The notes: generated by a model from the letters alone, not told the origin. Shown: positions 22,088 through 34,576, counted from the stretch's first letter. The stretch: 64,000 nt of DNA from Oreohelix idahoensis (GCA_024509875.1 JAMPIV010005045.1:62001-126000), one strand, 5' to 3'. Numbers and translations are program-made.

Positions 22088-22612
22088 TTGCCACAGAATC
22101 CACTGTAGCAAGATTATGTGAATGTTTGGTGTAGGCCTCCAGGTGTAGGCCTCCAGCAAGGGGACCAGCTGCATAAGAAACTGAGTGACTTATTTGTTTT
22201 CATGTTTTCCTCAAAAGTAGACAAGCCAACACAGACATCATTGTTTAGAAATGCATCACAAAAGCTTGTTTTTATTATTGTCTGTTTTTTTTTTTTTAAC
22301 TTGAATTGTGAACTGAAAATTGAGATATGCAGCTGTACCATCACTGATAACACAATAGTTTTATCGTGCAACTGGAATAATGCACTAATTGACCAGTGTG
22401 CATAAATTTATTAAGCATGTGGTATTCAGATTTGGAATACAGAAAACGTTATTTTTTCATTGTTGGTATAGATTTTTCATAACTAAAAAGTTTGTTAATA
22501 CATGTATTTCATAGGTTTGAAACATGTTGGGGAGAAATTTTATATTTTGTCAGTCTGAACATTTAATTAATGGATACTTTTTACAGGTGACATCAGAATA
22601 GAATCATCATAA

Positions 22613-22672
22613 TCAAACAGTTATGTCATGCTTGTGTGTAGGTCAAACAGTTATGTCATGCTTGTGTGTAGG
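22613..22672 (+). repeat. Perfect 30-bp direct duplication
   Basis: The unit beginning TCAAACAGTTATGTCATGC occurs twice without mismatch, back to back. Confidence 0.9.
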
Positions 22673-22869
22673 TTTGTAATATATCTCAAAATAACTAAAC
22701 AGTCATTTTATTCATTTTGTATTCTATTGTATGGAGAACATCACAGAACACTTAGAACAAAGGGTCTTTTATATTTGGACATCCATCCTAATATAACTGA
22801 TGCACCCTGTGTCTAGGTTGAAAGGGACATGCATCACCAAAATGAGGCAAAATTATAGTAGATATATTG
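22673..22869. other. No gene seen
   Basis: AT-rich spacer between the duplication and the S2 SINE. Confidence 0.4.
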
Positions 22870-22878
22870 TATGTTTGA

Positions 22879-23179
22879 GCCGCACTGGTGTAATGGTTAC
22901 CACACTGCGCTGGCGATCGGGTGATCCAGGTTCAAGTCCGGCTGAGCATATTTAGAGGAGTGTCGTCGACCAGGGACTGGAATAACCTGAACGGCTCCTG
23001 AGCCGACCCAGCTCTAATGGGTACCTCCGAAGACGGCGAGTATCTGCCTGAATGGCGAGAGGACACCTGTCAGCGTACAGGGAAAATAGGATACTCACGT
23101 AAAATCAGTCTCATGCTAGATATACTAACCGGAGATTTCGCCTCGAGTAATAGCGGGCGCACATTAAAAAAAAAAAAAA
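22879..23179 (+). mobile_element. tRNA-derived SINE, family S2 (301 bp, with TSD)
   Basis: An A-box-like TGGTGTAATGGTTACC and a B-box GGTTCAAGTCC head the element, and a poly(A) run ends it. The 9-bp duplication TATGTTTGA flanks it (22870-22878 and 23180-23188). The central motif GGCTCCTGAGCCGACCCAG is shared with the SINE at 27598-27815, so these two may have a common body. Confidence 0.85.
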
Positions 23180-23188
23180 TATGTTTGA

Positions 23189-24524
23189 AATCTACCTGCC
23201 GGATTTTTTGGTTGAGACCCTTAAAAATTTTACATAAGTCCTTGACTTTTAAAAATCTTTGGAGCAAAATAGAGAGTAGGTGAACTGACGGTAGGGCAAG
23301 TAAGCCCAGTTCTAAACTTGCATTTCCTAACTTGTATTCTTGTCTGAATATATTTAACTATTTTTTTATGTATCTATCATGTTTTACGACCTCATGCAAC
23401 TGGTAAATTTTTTTTTTTTTTAAATAATGTATTGGACTATCTACTATGTCACATAATCTATAATAATGAAGTAAATATATTTAGAATTATTTTTATTTTC
23501 TGTGCATATTTAAAGCCAATTTCATGGTCACTATTATCATTTTTATGTTGTAGTTGTCCCTTTCAGAACTTTGCTCAGTTCTAATTTATTTATGTTATTG
23601 TAATGTTTCCTAATATGCATGTTTTTTTATTCTTCTTTATAAGCTATGAGTCACAGACACATGCCAGGAGACTTGTCATTACTTGTCACTGCCATATAGT
23701 AAGAGGAATGTCATTTTGAACCAGTGACACATGACAGCACATTTATTGTGACATCTGCCATTTAGCAGAATTGTCATAATTTGAGTCATTGACATATAGC
23801 AGCAGTTGCTGTAGTGTCAGTTGGAGTCAGTGACATATGTCAGATTGATTGTTTATTTAAGTCCTGACATGTGATGTGAAGTTTTGTCATTGGCTCAGAT
23901 CATGATAATTGTCATTCTGATTCACAAAGACGGATCAGAAGAGTTGCCTGTTTTATTCACTAACTTGTTTCAGAGTCACTCATTCAGATCTGAAGAAATC
24001 TGTGGCGGACATTTGTGACTCACATTTGCCACTGATTCATGTATGGAGAATTTTCGGTAACAACCTCAGGAGTATAGCAGAAGCAATAATGTACTGAGAA
24101 ATAAAATTTATCTGGCTAGCAGAAAGTGCCTGAAGATATTTGATATAATGTGCTGTTACTCACTAGATTTTATGTCGAGTTGTGAAATTTGTTTTAAAAA
24201 ATAATTATTTGAATTAAAGAAACGGGGCATTACATATTGATGCCTAATTGTCACAGTCTTTGACCTGAGTCTGTTGGACGGTGACATAGCCTTTCTTCAA
24301 GTTTTTAAATTTTTACTGCACTTGCAATTTGGTGAATGAATGTTGTTTTAAAAACATTTAGAAAGAGAAATCAGTTATACAGAATCCAAATGGTTTACTT
24401 TCATAATAAAAATCATATTGCATGTTACAATTTTCTAGGCATCTTATTATGCTGATATATTGTGTTTCATTACATTCTTCATTATATGTTATGTATATGT
24501 CATACCAAATAAGGGTAGGAGATG
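23189..24524. other. AT-rich non-coding stretch
   Basis: Around 23650-23960 the words GTCATT and GACATAT recur irregularly (GTCATTGACATATAGCAG, CAGTGACATATGTCAG), suggesting an old degenerate repeat. No coding frame or RNA gene is supported. Confidence 0.4.
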
Positions 24525-24670
24525 TACAAAAAACACCTGAAGTAGAGACAAAAATAAAAGATGGAAAGGCTTAGAAAGGACTGCTCTTACGGAACAGTAG
24601 GGCTGGGCCAAAGTTTGTTGAAGGTCATGGTCTTTGAGCAGCTGAAAAGCAACGGTGATGCTATTATGTT
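24525..24670 (+). repeat. Decayed RTE-like LINE tail (family T)
   Basis: AGATGGAAAGGCTTAGAAAGG, CCAAAGTTTGTTGAAGGTCATG and GAGCAGCTGAAAAGC follow the order of the better copy at 51041-51305. The frame is destroyed. Confidence 0.5.
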
Positions 24671-25105
24671 TGGTTAATTTGTTGTAGTTAGTAAGGTCTA
24701 TGTTGGGTTCATTTTGTTGTTGCTAATGTCTGCTAAGAGTTGGAAGCCGAGTACACCTCTTTGAACTCCATAAAAATAACGTCTGGAAGTCCTCAAGGCA
24801 TTTGAAGAGAACTGTTAGGTGATCACCAAGAGAAACACTGTGTCCCAAGAAAATAGAACTGTTAGAAAATATTTTAAGCTGGACTTGTAACCGCTGTCAT
24901 AGCTGGTAAATTGAGCATTGTGACCGAGATTTGAACTTGTAAAATACTTAGAATGTCATAGAGTCAAACAAACATCTAGTAAATAAACCACTAAAAATAA
25001 CTGAGCATTTAACTGCTGAAGGAGATACAAGAAAAAAACTACCTGTCTTGTATGTCAGCGATTATCTTGTATAACAATGTAGAAAATCGCTTTATTCAAG
25101 ATATA

Positions 25106-25389
25106 ATGGCTCAAGAGGTATGACGTCCGCCTCAAGCTCTAGAGGTACCTGGTTCGATTCCCAGTTGTGGGAATATAATGTATGGACATTTTTTTTTCAG
25201 AACCAGTGGTCCCAATGATGTCCTTCCCCCGTTATCCTAGGTAGTGAGATCGGATGCCTAGCCTTCTCGGATAGGGCGAAAAAATAGGAGGTCCCGTGTG
25301 CAAGTTGCGCACGTTAAAAATCCCACGGCAGTTGGAAATCGTAAAGAGTAGGCTTATCAGGCCGCTGCCCTGGCGAAGAAAAAAAAAAT
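25106..25389 (+). mobile_element. tRNA-derived SINE, family S3
   Basis: The A-box-like ATGGCTCAAGAGGTATGACG and the B-box GGTTCGATTCC are about 30 bp apart, followed by a tRNA-unrelated body and a poly(A) run. No clear TSD. Confidence 0.7.
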
Positions 25390-25987
25390 TTAAAAATGAG
25401 AAACCTACCCACCATAAAAATATTTATAGACTGTGATTCCTATATACACACATTAGGTTTCTCGCCGGTACTACGGAGTTCGTGCACTGTGCTGAGATCC
25501 CCCTTGTGTGATCTAAGGGAGGAGATCGTAGCACTGATGGCGTTGTCCGTGTGCAGTGAAGATAGTCCTTACAACCAAACCGAAGACTATATGAGATATT
25601 GTACAGTAATTATAACTTGTCGGTGGTTGAATGGGGTGTTTTTTTTCATCATTAATCAAAAGAGTAAAAAAAAAAAAACACAGGTGAACCACGAGATGTG
25701 TGAATACATGTGATGATAATGACAATTGATGTCCAAAAAATAACATCAGTTGATATTGCTCAAGACGGAGGAATCATATACATTATAATAAAGGTTGATG
25801 TAAAACTCGAATGGCCAGTATGTGATGTTATTTATGTTTGTATGTTGTTGTAGAGTTATTATATCGTGATGAGTGTGGACTAAAGTACAGTGTAGGAAAC
25901 AAGGGAGTATGGTGGACTTTCATGACATGCTGTAGACCGAGCAGATTTGTGGTAATAATTTGAATACCGAAGACATTGATCTAACAA
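25390..25987. other. No gene seen
   Basis: Two short overlapping frames on opposite strands here have no family signature and include a poly(A)/(T) run. I treat them as chance. Confidence 0.4.
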
Positions 25988-26225
25988 TATAAAGGTAGTC
26001 CCATTCAAATACGGCAGTAGGGGAGTAAAGTGCTCACCATACAAGGTCTAATTTTATGATGTGGGGTGACCTGTTCCTTTCCTCTCTGCCTTCTCTATCT
26101 CAAGAGCAGAGTCAGGTACGGTACCCATTTACAGATGGGTAGACTGGAGCGTAACGATGCCATGATTCAAACCCGACACTTTGCCGCGAGAGACTAGCGC
26201 TCTAATCACTGTCAATCGGACGCTC
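25988..26225 (-). mobile_element. tRNA-derived SINE, family S1, second copy
   Basis: On the minus strand it reads GTCCGATTGACAGTGATTAG, GGGTTTGAATCATGG (B box), CTACCCATCTGTAAATGG and a GGACTACCTTTAT end. These are the same landmarks in the same order as 9171-9442. Confidence 0.75.
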
Positions 26226-26365
26226 ATAAGAACAAACATAAGCAAAAATGAAACAAGTCGTACAAAATTGAAAGAAATACTCAAGATATAAATGATGAAT
26301 TCAGTAATTGTGGCCTCTGATGACCTGTTTTTGCACTGCGGCGACTGTACCTGCTCTATACACTC

Positions 26366-26405
26366 TAAGGTAGTCCTATAGAGGATACTGCCGTAGCGGA
26401 GTGGC
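26366..26405 (-). repeat. S1 SINE 3'-end fragment
   Basis: The minus strand reads TACGGCAGTATCC then TAGGACTACCTTA, matching the 3' end of the S1 copy 140 bp to the left (TACGGCAG not precisely aligned, GGGACTACCTTTA). Confidence 0.5.
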
Positions 26406-26627
26406 GTGTTTCTTTGTAAAGTGTGTTCCTGTTCCTTCTCTCCGTTTCCTAATACGGACTGTTCTAAAAAAATTGGGGGGAGGGGGGAAGGTGTGTTAGT
26501 GGAGAGTTGTTGGTTCAGCCCACTACACACCTCCAGACAATGTGATTATGGTTCAGTTAAAAATAAAAAGCAACGGTAAAGAAACAATAACGTTTAATGT
26601 GGTAATTTATGCCAGTGGATTGTGAAT

Positions 26628-27180
26628 AGCTGTTCTCAACCTTTTTATCCTAGAGGAGCCCTTGAGATAATTCTCATGGAACTCTTGCATAAAAATGATA
26701 CGTTAACGTGATCAGTAAGTTGTAAATATAATAATTCAGTCAATGTTGCCAATGCTCTTTTGAGCAGAGAATGATTTTTTTCGGTAGATCTGCTTATTTA
26801 GGTCCTTCCCCCAACAAAGGGTATCAAGTATAATAGTACTAATACAAGTCAGTATTGTAGGTAGAAGACATTTCCTACTTGAATTGTTTAACCTTTTCCA
26901 GGTCCTAAAAAGTTTTATCACAAATTTCTACTTTACAAGAGGCTAATGAAATATGGTATGTACCAGAGTGAGCACGGTGCTATTGCGCACAGCCATACGG
27001 TGCTGTCCGGTCACTGCCCATCACTATGAACGCTAACGTTGCCCGGCGCGCACAGTTTTTACAGAAAAACACGTCCTTTTATTTCTTTCAATCACCATCT
27101 CGTGGAACCTCTAACAACATTTCGCGGAACCCTAGGGTTATGTAGAACCCCAGCTGAGAAACCCTGGGCTAGAAGGTTCT
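26628..27180. mobile_element. hAT-like remnant (candidate)
   Basis: The left end TAGCTGTTCTCAACC and the right end, in reverse complement CAGGGTTTCTCAGCTG, are similar to hAT terminal repeats. GGAACC-type repeats occur next to each end. No TSD and no transposase were found. Confidence 0.3.
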
Positions 27181-27597
27181 GTCTGGGTGGTGGTAAAACC
27201 CTTTTGATTGAGGCGTTATCTTAGCAGCAGCAGCGTGGCGGATTTCCGTTCTTAGGAAATGTAAGATAAGATAACAAATGACGCATTTGTGACGTGCAGG
27301 CTGTTGTTTTGTGACAGGAATATTGCGGTAAGGTCTCAGGTTACGTTCGTAAGCCGATTTTGTGCGTAAGTCGGGATTTATGCGTCCAGTAAATATGCGT
27401 ATTGTCCTTTTATAAAACATGGGAATATTAATTTGGAACATTTATTTTTACCCCCCAAAAAAATGTCTAGATCTTTTATTAATAATGTCAATGTAGTAAA
27501 ACAGAGTGAATTGCAAAACACAAATAATTTAAACTGTTAAAAGAAAAAAGATTCTTAATTTCATGGCATCTCTACCCTATATTGGGAATATGGTGTT

Positions 27598-27815
27598 AGG
27601 CCCACATTTTCTTGACCATCGGCACACTAGGGGTGATGTGGTCAGCATCACGCGCCGCCTTAACCTTCCCAGAGTTGCTCTGGTACCCAATTCAAGAGGC
27701 TGGGTCGACCCAGGAGCCGTTTGCGGTCTAAAAAATCCCACCTCAACTGGGGATCGAACCATGGACCACCGAGCTAGAAAGCCAGTCCATTAACCACTGT
27801 GCTACCGCAGCCAAA
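27598..27815 (-). mobile_element. tRNA-derived SINE, minus strand
   Basis: The minus strand begins GGCTGCGGTAGCACAGTGG (A-box-like) and has GGTTCGATCCCCAG (B box). Its body carries CGGCTCCTGGGTCGACCCAG, shared in part with the S2 SINE at 22879. Its 5' end abuts a mariner element inserted at TA. Confidence 0.75.
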
Positions 27816-27817
27816 TA

Positions 27818-29148
27818 CGAGGGGCGTTCAGAAAGTAATGCACCACATCGTTTTTCCCAGCTAATAATGAAGATAGAAGCATGACGTTTTGCACACTTCA
27901 AATATGGCATGTGCCAATTGTGTGCACCAAATTGCACCGCAATCGGCCAAATAATACGGCTGCCCTAAACCGTTGAAATGGAGCGTGTTAGCAGCTTGCG
28001 TTATAAGCAACGAATTGTGATAGAATTTCTCGTTGCAGAGAAGGAAACTGTTGTGAACATTAACAAGCGTCTATGTGATGTGTATGGAAGTTTTGCAGTC
28101 GACAGGAGTACAGTCAGTCGCTGGGTTCAAAGAATCAGGAAGTGGAGATACGGAGCTGCTTGATCGGCCGCGCTGTGGACGTCCTGCCACAGCCACCAAC
28201 GCAGAAATGTTGAAATGCGCTGAGGGCATTATTCTTACTGATAGGCGAATCACTACTCAACAATTGGCCTTACAGTTGTCAGTCAGCATTGGTAGTGCAA
28301 ATGCAGTTATAAAAACTCTCGGATTTCTAAGGTTTGCGCAAGATGGGTTCCTCGAAGTCTCACAAATGACCACCGATTGCAAAGGAAAACAATTTCTTCT
28401 GAATTGTTGGAGCGTTTCAATGCTGATGGAGAGAACTTTTTGGCTAAGATCGTTACAGGTGACGAAACCTGGGCACATCATTTTGAACCTGAGACAAAAA
28501 GACAGTCAATGGAGTGGCATCATCCGCAATCACCACGAAGAAAGAAATTCAAGACAATTCCTTCAGCTGGAAAGGTCATGATCACTGTCTTTTGGGACAT
28601 TGAAGGTGTGATTCTTGTTTACGTTATGCCAAGAGGAGAGACAATCAATTCGCAAGCTTACATTAAGACATTGAAAAAACTCAATCAACGTTTTCGCAGA
28701 GTTCGGCCGCACAAGAATCCAGCAGACCTGCTTCTCCTTCACGACAATGCGCGACCTCACACAAGTCTGGCAACACAGGAAGCAATCACCAAATTGGGTT
28801 GGACTGTACTACCCCATCCACCCTATAGTCCCGATTTGGAACCCTCTGATTTTCATCTATTTGGTCCACTTAAAGATGCACTCCGTAGGACAAGGTTTGG
28901 AGATGATGAAGGAGTGATTCATGCAGCGAAGAAATGGCTACATGATCAAGACAAAATCTGGTACGGACTAGGAATACATGCACTTGTTTCGCGCTGGCAT
29001 AAAGCCGTACAAGTTGATGGGGATTATGTTGAATAATACCGATGTTTACATGACATATCCCATGTATATCGTGTATAAATTTCATGCTTTTTGAATAAAC
29101 AGCTCCTGAGAAAAACGATGTGGTGCATTACTTTCTGAACGCCCCTCG
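27818..29148 (+). mobile_element. mariner-family DNA transposon (1331 bp)
   Basis: The termini are inverted repeats, identical for 39 bp from CGAGGGGCGTTCAGAAAG inward. TA lies on both sides (27816-27817 and 29149-29150), the canonical mariner target. The single transposase gene has two frameshifts. Identical TIRs suggest a fairly recent insertion, although the gene is already dead. Confidence 0.95.
27978..29036 (+). pseudogene. mariner transposase (two frameshifts)
   Basis: The start codon at 27978 opens an N-terminal helix-turn-helix domain (RSTVSRWVQRIR) that binds the TIR. The frame shifts near 28137, continues through LLDRPRCGRPAT and the second HTH, then returns to the first frame near 28325. 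From 28377 it shows GDETWAHHFEP (catalytic Asp 1), LLLHDNARPHTS (Asp 2) and YSPDLEPSDFHLF (Asp 3). The spacing is 34 residues between Asp 2 and Asp 3, the DD34D signature of mariner. All three catalytic residues are present. The overall length is close to the family's roughly 345 residues. Neither frameshift lies in a long homopolymer, so they look like real decay. Confidence 0.93.
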
Positions 29149-29184
29149 TATATCTCTATCATAAAATTCGCGTGCTCCAAAACG

Positions 29185-29340
29185 TTCACGAGCTCTTGCC
29201 GCGGTGGTTTTTGCAGGAATTTTTTTTTTTTTTTACAGTGAGCTTTCCAGTCGCGTGCACAAGCTCATAGATGTCGCTTTTTCTCATATGCCTGGTGGAG
29301 TATGGTCCTAGTACTTCTTTGCCGTCTCATAGACCCGTGG
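29185..29340 (+). repeat. Family R repeat copy (weak)
   Basis: CTCTTGCCGCGGTGGTTTTTGC then ATATGCCTGGTGGAGTATGG and GTCTCATAGACCCGTGG follow the order of landmarks in the copies at 21360 and 17800. Confidence 0.4.
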
Positions 29341-29525
29341 GGTAAATATTTTTATTACTAATAGGTCATTGAAACAAATACTTATTGTAGACAGATGTTC
29401 GCAAGAATGAGACAGTTATCCCACCTTCTTTGTTTTTGTGTGTTTTGATTTCTCCTCTACTATATCATATTTCTCGTGTGGAAAAAATATTTTTTTGTTG
29501 TCTTTTTATTATTTTAGTTAGAATT

Positions 29526-31564
29526 AGTTCTTGTCTGGCCGTCTTGGTGTCAGTGAATAGATACTATTAGTTCTTGTCAGGACTTCTTGGTGCTAGTGAA
29601 TAGATACTATTAGTTCTTGTCAGGACTTCTTAGTGCCAGTGAATAGATACTATTAGTTCTTGTCAGGACTTCTTAGTGCTAGTGAATAGATACTATTAGT
29701 TCTTGTCAGGACTTCTTGGTGCTAGTGAATAGATACTATTAGTTCTTGTCAGGGCTTCTTGGTGCCAGTGATTAGATACTATTAGTTCTTGTCAGGACTT
29801 CTTGGTGCTAGTGAATAGATACTATTAGTTCTTGTCAAGACGTCTTGGTGCTAGTGAATAGATACTATTAGTTCTTGTCAGGGCTTCTTGGTGCCAGTGA
29901 TTATATACTATTAGTTCTTGTCAGGACTTCTTGGTGTTAGTGTATAGATACTATTAGTTCTTGTCAGGACGTCTTGGTGCCAGTGAATAGATGCTATTAG
30001 TTCTTGTCAGGACTTCTTGGTGCTAGTGAATAGATACTATTAGTTCTTGTCAGGACGTCTTGGTGCTGGTGAATAGATACTATTAGTTCTTGTCAGGACG
30101 TCTTGGTGCTAGTGAATAGATACTATTAGTTCTTGTCGGGACGTCTTGGTGCTAGTGAATAGATACTATTAGTTCTTGTCAGGACGTCTTGCTGCCAGTG
30201 AATAGATACTATTAGTTCTTGTCAGGACGTCTTGGTGCCAGTGAATAGATACTATTAGTTCTTGTCAGGACGTCTTGCTGCCAGTGAATAGATACTATTA
30301 GTTCTTGTCAGGACTTCTTAGTGCTAGTGAATAGATACTATTAGTTCTTGTCAGGACTTCTTGGTGCTAGTGAATAAATACTATTAGTTCTTGTCAGGGC
30401 TTCTTGGTGCCAGTGATTAGATACTATTAGTTCTTGTCAGGACTTCTTGGTGCTAGTGAATAGATACTATTAGTTCTTGTCAAGACGTCTTGGTGCTAGT
30501 GAATAGATACTATTAGTTCTTGTCAGGACGTCTTGGTGCTAGTGAATAGATACTATTAGTTCTTGTCAGAACGCCTTGGCGCTAGTGAATAGATACTATT
30601 AGTTCTTATCGGGATGTCTTGGTGTTAGTGAATAGATACTATTAGTTCTTGTCAGGACGTCTTGGTGCTAGTGAATAGATACTATTAGTTCTTGTCAGGA
30701 CGTCTTGGTGCTAGTGAATAGATACTATTAGTTCTTGTCAGGACGTCTTGGTGCTGGTGAATAGATACTATTAGTTCTTGTCAGGACGTCTTGGTGCTAG
30801 TGAATAGATACTATTAGTTCTTGTCAGGACGTTTTGGTGCTAGTGAATAGATACTATTAGTTCTTGTCAGGACGTCTTGGTGCTAGTGAATAGATACTAT
30901 TAGTTCTTGTCAGGACGTCTTGGTGCTAGTGGATAGATACTATTAGTTCTTGTCGGGACGTCTTGGTGCTAGTGGAAAGATACTATTAGTTCTTGTCAGG
31001 ACGTCTTGGTGCTAGTGAATAGATACTGTTAGTTCTTGTCGGGACGTCTTGGTGCTAGTGAATAGATACTATTAGTTCTTGTCGGGACGTCTTGGTGCTA
31101 GTGAATAGATACTATTAGTTCTTGTCGGGACGTCTTGGTGCTAGTGAATAGATACTATTAGTTCTTGTCAGGACGTCTTGGTGCTAGTGAATAGATACTA
31201 TTAGTTCTTGTCAGGACGTCTTGGTGCCAGTGAATAGATACTATTAGTTCTTGTCAGGACGTCTTGGTGCTAGTGAATAGATACTATTAGTTCTTGTCAG
31301 GACGTCTTAGTGCCAATGAATAGATACTATTAGTTTTTGTCAGGACTTCTTGGTGCTAGTGAATAGATACTATTAGTTCTTGTCAGGACGTCTTGGTGCC
31401 AGTGAATAGATACTATTAGTTCTTGTCAGGACTTCTTGGTGCTAGTGAATAGATACTATTAGTTCTTGTCAGGGCTTCTTGGTGCCAGTGATTAGATACT
31501 ATTAGTTCTTGTCAGGACTTCTTGGTGCTAGTGAATAGATACTATTAGTTCTTGTCAGGGCTTA
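29526..31564 (+). repeat. 43-bp satellite array (about 47 copies)
   Basis: The unit contains TTAGTTCTTGTCAGGACGTC and TTGGTGCTAGTGAATAGATA. The period appears fixed: marker variants at 29751, 30396 and 31471 are 645 and 1075 bp apart, exactly 15 and 25 units, so no indels are detected. Variants recur in blocks, implying a higher-order structure. There is no spacer variation of the CRISPR type. Confidence 0.97.
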
Positions 31565-32029
31565 GAAAGAAATAAACAGGGAAACCCGAGGCCTGTAAAT
31601 AGTAAATAAATAATATTACACGTAAACGGGTATGTGGTAGGCACTCGTAAAGAAGTAGAAAACTAGACAACAGGAAAAAAAACACCATAAGTGAAAGGCA
31701 ACTGGGGCTCGAACCCAGGACTTTTCGAACGGCACAACCGCCTCGCTATGAGAGTGAATCATGACTGACCTCACTATCATCCAGGCACTACAAAAGTAGT
31801 GCTTTATTTCTTACGAGTGCCAGCAACATACAAATATATGTGTATTATTTTCAGGGCTCAGTATTTATCAACACTGTCCTAGTTGATATACTTTGCTTGT
31901 TTTTTAACTGATATAACTGACAGACTGCGGTCTGTGTCGAATGGGACACAAGAAGACAAAGCTCTCAAGGAAAAAAAGATGTTTTTAGTCTATTTTGTTC
32001 TGCCCGTAAAGCATTAAGCCACGTCCCTT
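31565..32029. other. Non-coding, with a SINE-like fragment
   Basis: The minus strand at 31690-31797 has TAGCGAGGCGGTTGTGCCG and GGGTTCGAGCCCCAGTT, resembling A and B boxes of a tRNA-derived SINE. Nothing else recognised. Confidence 0.45.
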
Positions 32030-32119
32030 TTCTCCCTCTCTCTCCTTCCTCCCCCTCTCTCTCTCCTCCCTCTCCTCTCCTCTGCCCTCTCCCCCCTCTC
32101 TCTCTCCTCTCTCTCTCTC

Positions 32120-32182
<63 letters not shown>
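32030..32182. repeat. (CT)n microsatellite and CT-rich tract
   Basis: CT-rich run with an uninterrupted (CT)n core near 32128-32182. It yields a spurious Arg-Glu repeat frame on the minus strand. Confidence 0.95.
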
Positions 32183-32186
<4 letters not shown>

Positions 32187-32489
32187 ATTTCTGTCTCGCA
32201 ATTCCAAATTCTTTGAAAATAAAGATTGTTCTCTATATTTCCCTCTCTCTATCGCTCTCCCTCCCCCCTCCCACCCAATTTCGCCATGGGGCAGCCGGCC
32301 GCCTACGATAGCAGATTTCTTTGTAGTTAGTCGAACCGCGTACATTAACAAAAATGTTTATAGAGCGATCGATACGATAGGGTGACCATCTCGCTTTTCA
32401 CCAAAAGAGGACATTGTCCTACATTTTTATGTAAATGAAAAGGATAATACAACACAATAAACAGGACTTATTAATGTCCATCTTTGAAT

Positions 32490-34509
32490 TGTGGTGAAGT
32501 GGGAAGTTATAAATACTTATAGGGAACTTAGTGTACTGACTGAGATCAGCTGTGAAGGTATCTATATCTATTAAGAGTAGTGTATTATAGATAACCTTAC
32601 TTGCTACCACATATCTATATATCTCAGTCAGAATTATTCTGGAATAGTGAGATGCTACGTTATGTGTCTAGGGTATGAGTATGGTGAAGTGTAAGTCACA
32701 ACAACAGACAGATAAACAATTTAATTTAATCCACTACTCTTGACAACACTGTGACACTCACATACATATAACACTCTACAAAGATATCTTAAAAGAGTCA
32801 CTGATAAACTTTCAAATAACAATATGTATTCATTACTGGCATGAATGAATATGTGTCCTGATTCAACTACAAGGGAACCAGGAATCACAATCAATTTAAA
32901 TTACAAGTTATGTACAGAATGTATTTAATATGAATATTGTAGTGACATATATTATTACAAATGTTCTATGTGTGTCAGTTGTGTAGTAGTAAAATGAGGT
33001 AATACTGGTTTTGTTTTGTTCAAGCTCTGTTGGTATTTGTCATCATGACTTCAATAGTTTGTCTTTAGGGACTAGTATTGGAGATGTTCACAGTTCCTGA
33101 TTTTAAGACAAGTAAATTCCCCTCTTAATGTTAATTTTAAAAAGTCAGTTCAAGATGAGGGGACATAATGTTGAGCTCAGCTGGCCAAGTTAGCTTATCT
33201 GGCGTGATGGCGGCAGGAAAGGACTCCTCTGCTCGAATTCTCCTCTGGGCTCTGGAGACACCTCACTGATAGCTAAAAAGACCAAGGAGTATGCTGTCCG
33301 ACACTGGATTCAGCAAAGCTCTGACCAGATGCTGCTCAGTACCATCAAGACCACTGTCCCACAATTCATACGAATAAACACAGATACGTTGATTAGCAAT
33401 GAATTCTGGCACAAACTGGCACAAATTTCCATCTGCTTATCTTCCAGGCTTTTATTGAGCAAAATTTAAGCTGGCTTCAACGCACTGATGCTTTATCAAG
33501 ATCATTTAAACAAGTGGTCTCGAACTAACGCTCCCAAGTGTGTATATCAGCGAGACTGGCCAATGAGCCACGTTTCGACAAGTGTTTGAAAAAATGTTAT
33601 CTTTTCCCGTCTCCCCTAACAACCAAGATAGTATTTATAGCCCGACCAATCGTGGTTAGGCTTTCATTTGTTGCGCTCCAATCAATTTGGAGTTTACATG
33701 GTAGGCTATTTCTGTAACGTAAATTTTTTTCAAACACGTTAAAAAAAAAATCTTATGAGCAGAAATGATTTTATGCTGTCAGGCACCCCCAATATTTTAT
33801 TTTGGGTATAATTTATTAATTCCTGGACTATTTGCGTAACGTTTTACATATTATTTGTCAGCAAGCCCTAAGGAACCCAAAAATACAAATTTAAAGGAGC
33901 TACGTGGCTGCGTTCAAAATATGCAATTTCTTCTACCTCCTGTTTTGAAGATGTGCTGTCTGGGTACTGTTATGTTCTCAACCGTAAACCCATCTAATGT
34001 TATCTTTTCTAATAAGAGTTTTTTATGATTTATAAACCTAACTCTGGGATGGTTAATGTATTTTATCACTGTCCGTCTGAAAAAAAGTTAGTGCTTGTAG
34101 TCTTACACGCGTGATGGCAGCATTTATGTATCGCGCGAAGCGTGTTTAGTGTTCGGCTTTCTGCCTCTCCCTTCTCTTTTTATCCTTTAGTCCAACTGTT
34201 CGTTCGTTTTGGTAACGCAGTATAATTAATGTTAGGATTAATTTAGGTCATTACGCAGTACGTCTCAATGTTTTTCTTAGAAATGCAGCACACGTTTCAT
34301 TGAAGAAGGCGGGTAATAATACAGTAAGCTTTACTATCAACGTGAAAGCGTTACAATTTGCAGACGAAGCAGAAAACAAGGGGGATTTCGAGTACATTCT
34401 TTGTGACAGCACTGTTATTTTACCATTGCTCTTCTCTTTATTAATTTTATTTGTTAGGCTTCATATTTACCTAATAATTTATATATGTGGATTAGAATAT
34501 TTCATGACA
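32490..34509 (-). repeat. 3' LTR of element 2 (2020 bp)
   Basis: On the minus strand it runs TGTCATGAAATATTC to CACCACA. By eye it differs from the 5' LTR at about eight bases plus a few indels. Confidence 0.92.
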
Positions 34510-34520
34510 CCTCCCCTCTT
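34510..34520 (-). promoter_or_regulatory. Polypurine tract of element 2
   Basis: Minus-strand AAGAGGGGAGG directly before the 3' LTR, identical to that of element 1. Confidence 0.8.
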
Positions 34521-34576
34521 AAAACAGACATTATATGTCAGTCCTTTATTCTATATACACATATAGAAATTTATTA

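Noticed and set aside
25396..25746. Short overlapping ORFs on both strands
   Set aside because: No family motif, no splice context, and they include homopolymer runs.
22879..27815. tRNA genes at the A/B-box sequences (22879, 25106, 27598, also 9171)
   Set aside because: No complete cloverleaf; each has a long tRNA-unrelated body and some have poly(A) and TSDs, so they are SINEs.
29526..31564. Possible CRISPR array (43-bp repeats)
   Set aside because: Repeats are contiguous with no unique spacers, in an animal genome; it is a satellite.
31965..32351. Arg-Glu repeat protein
   Set aside because: Translation of a (CT)n tract on the opposite strand.
32380..32484. Possible hAT end next to element 2 (AGGGTGACCATCTCGC)
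   Set aside because: No matching inverted end could be found on the right of element 2.
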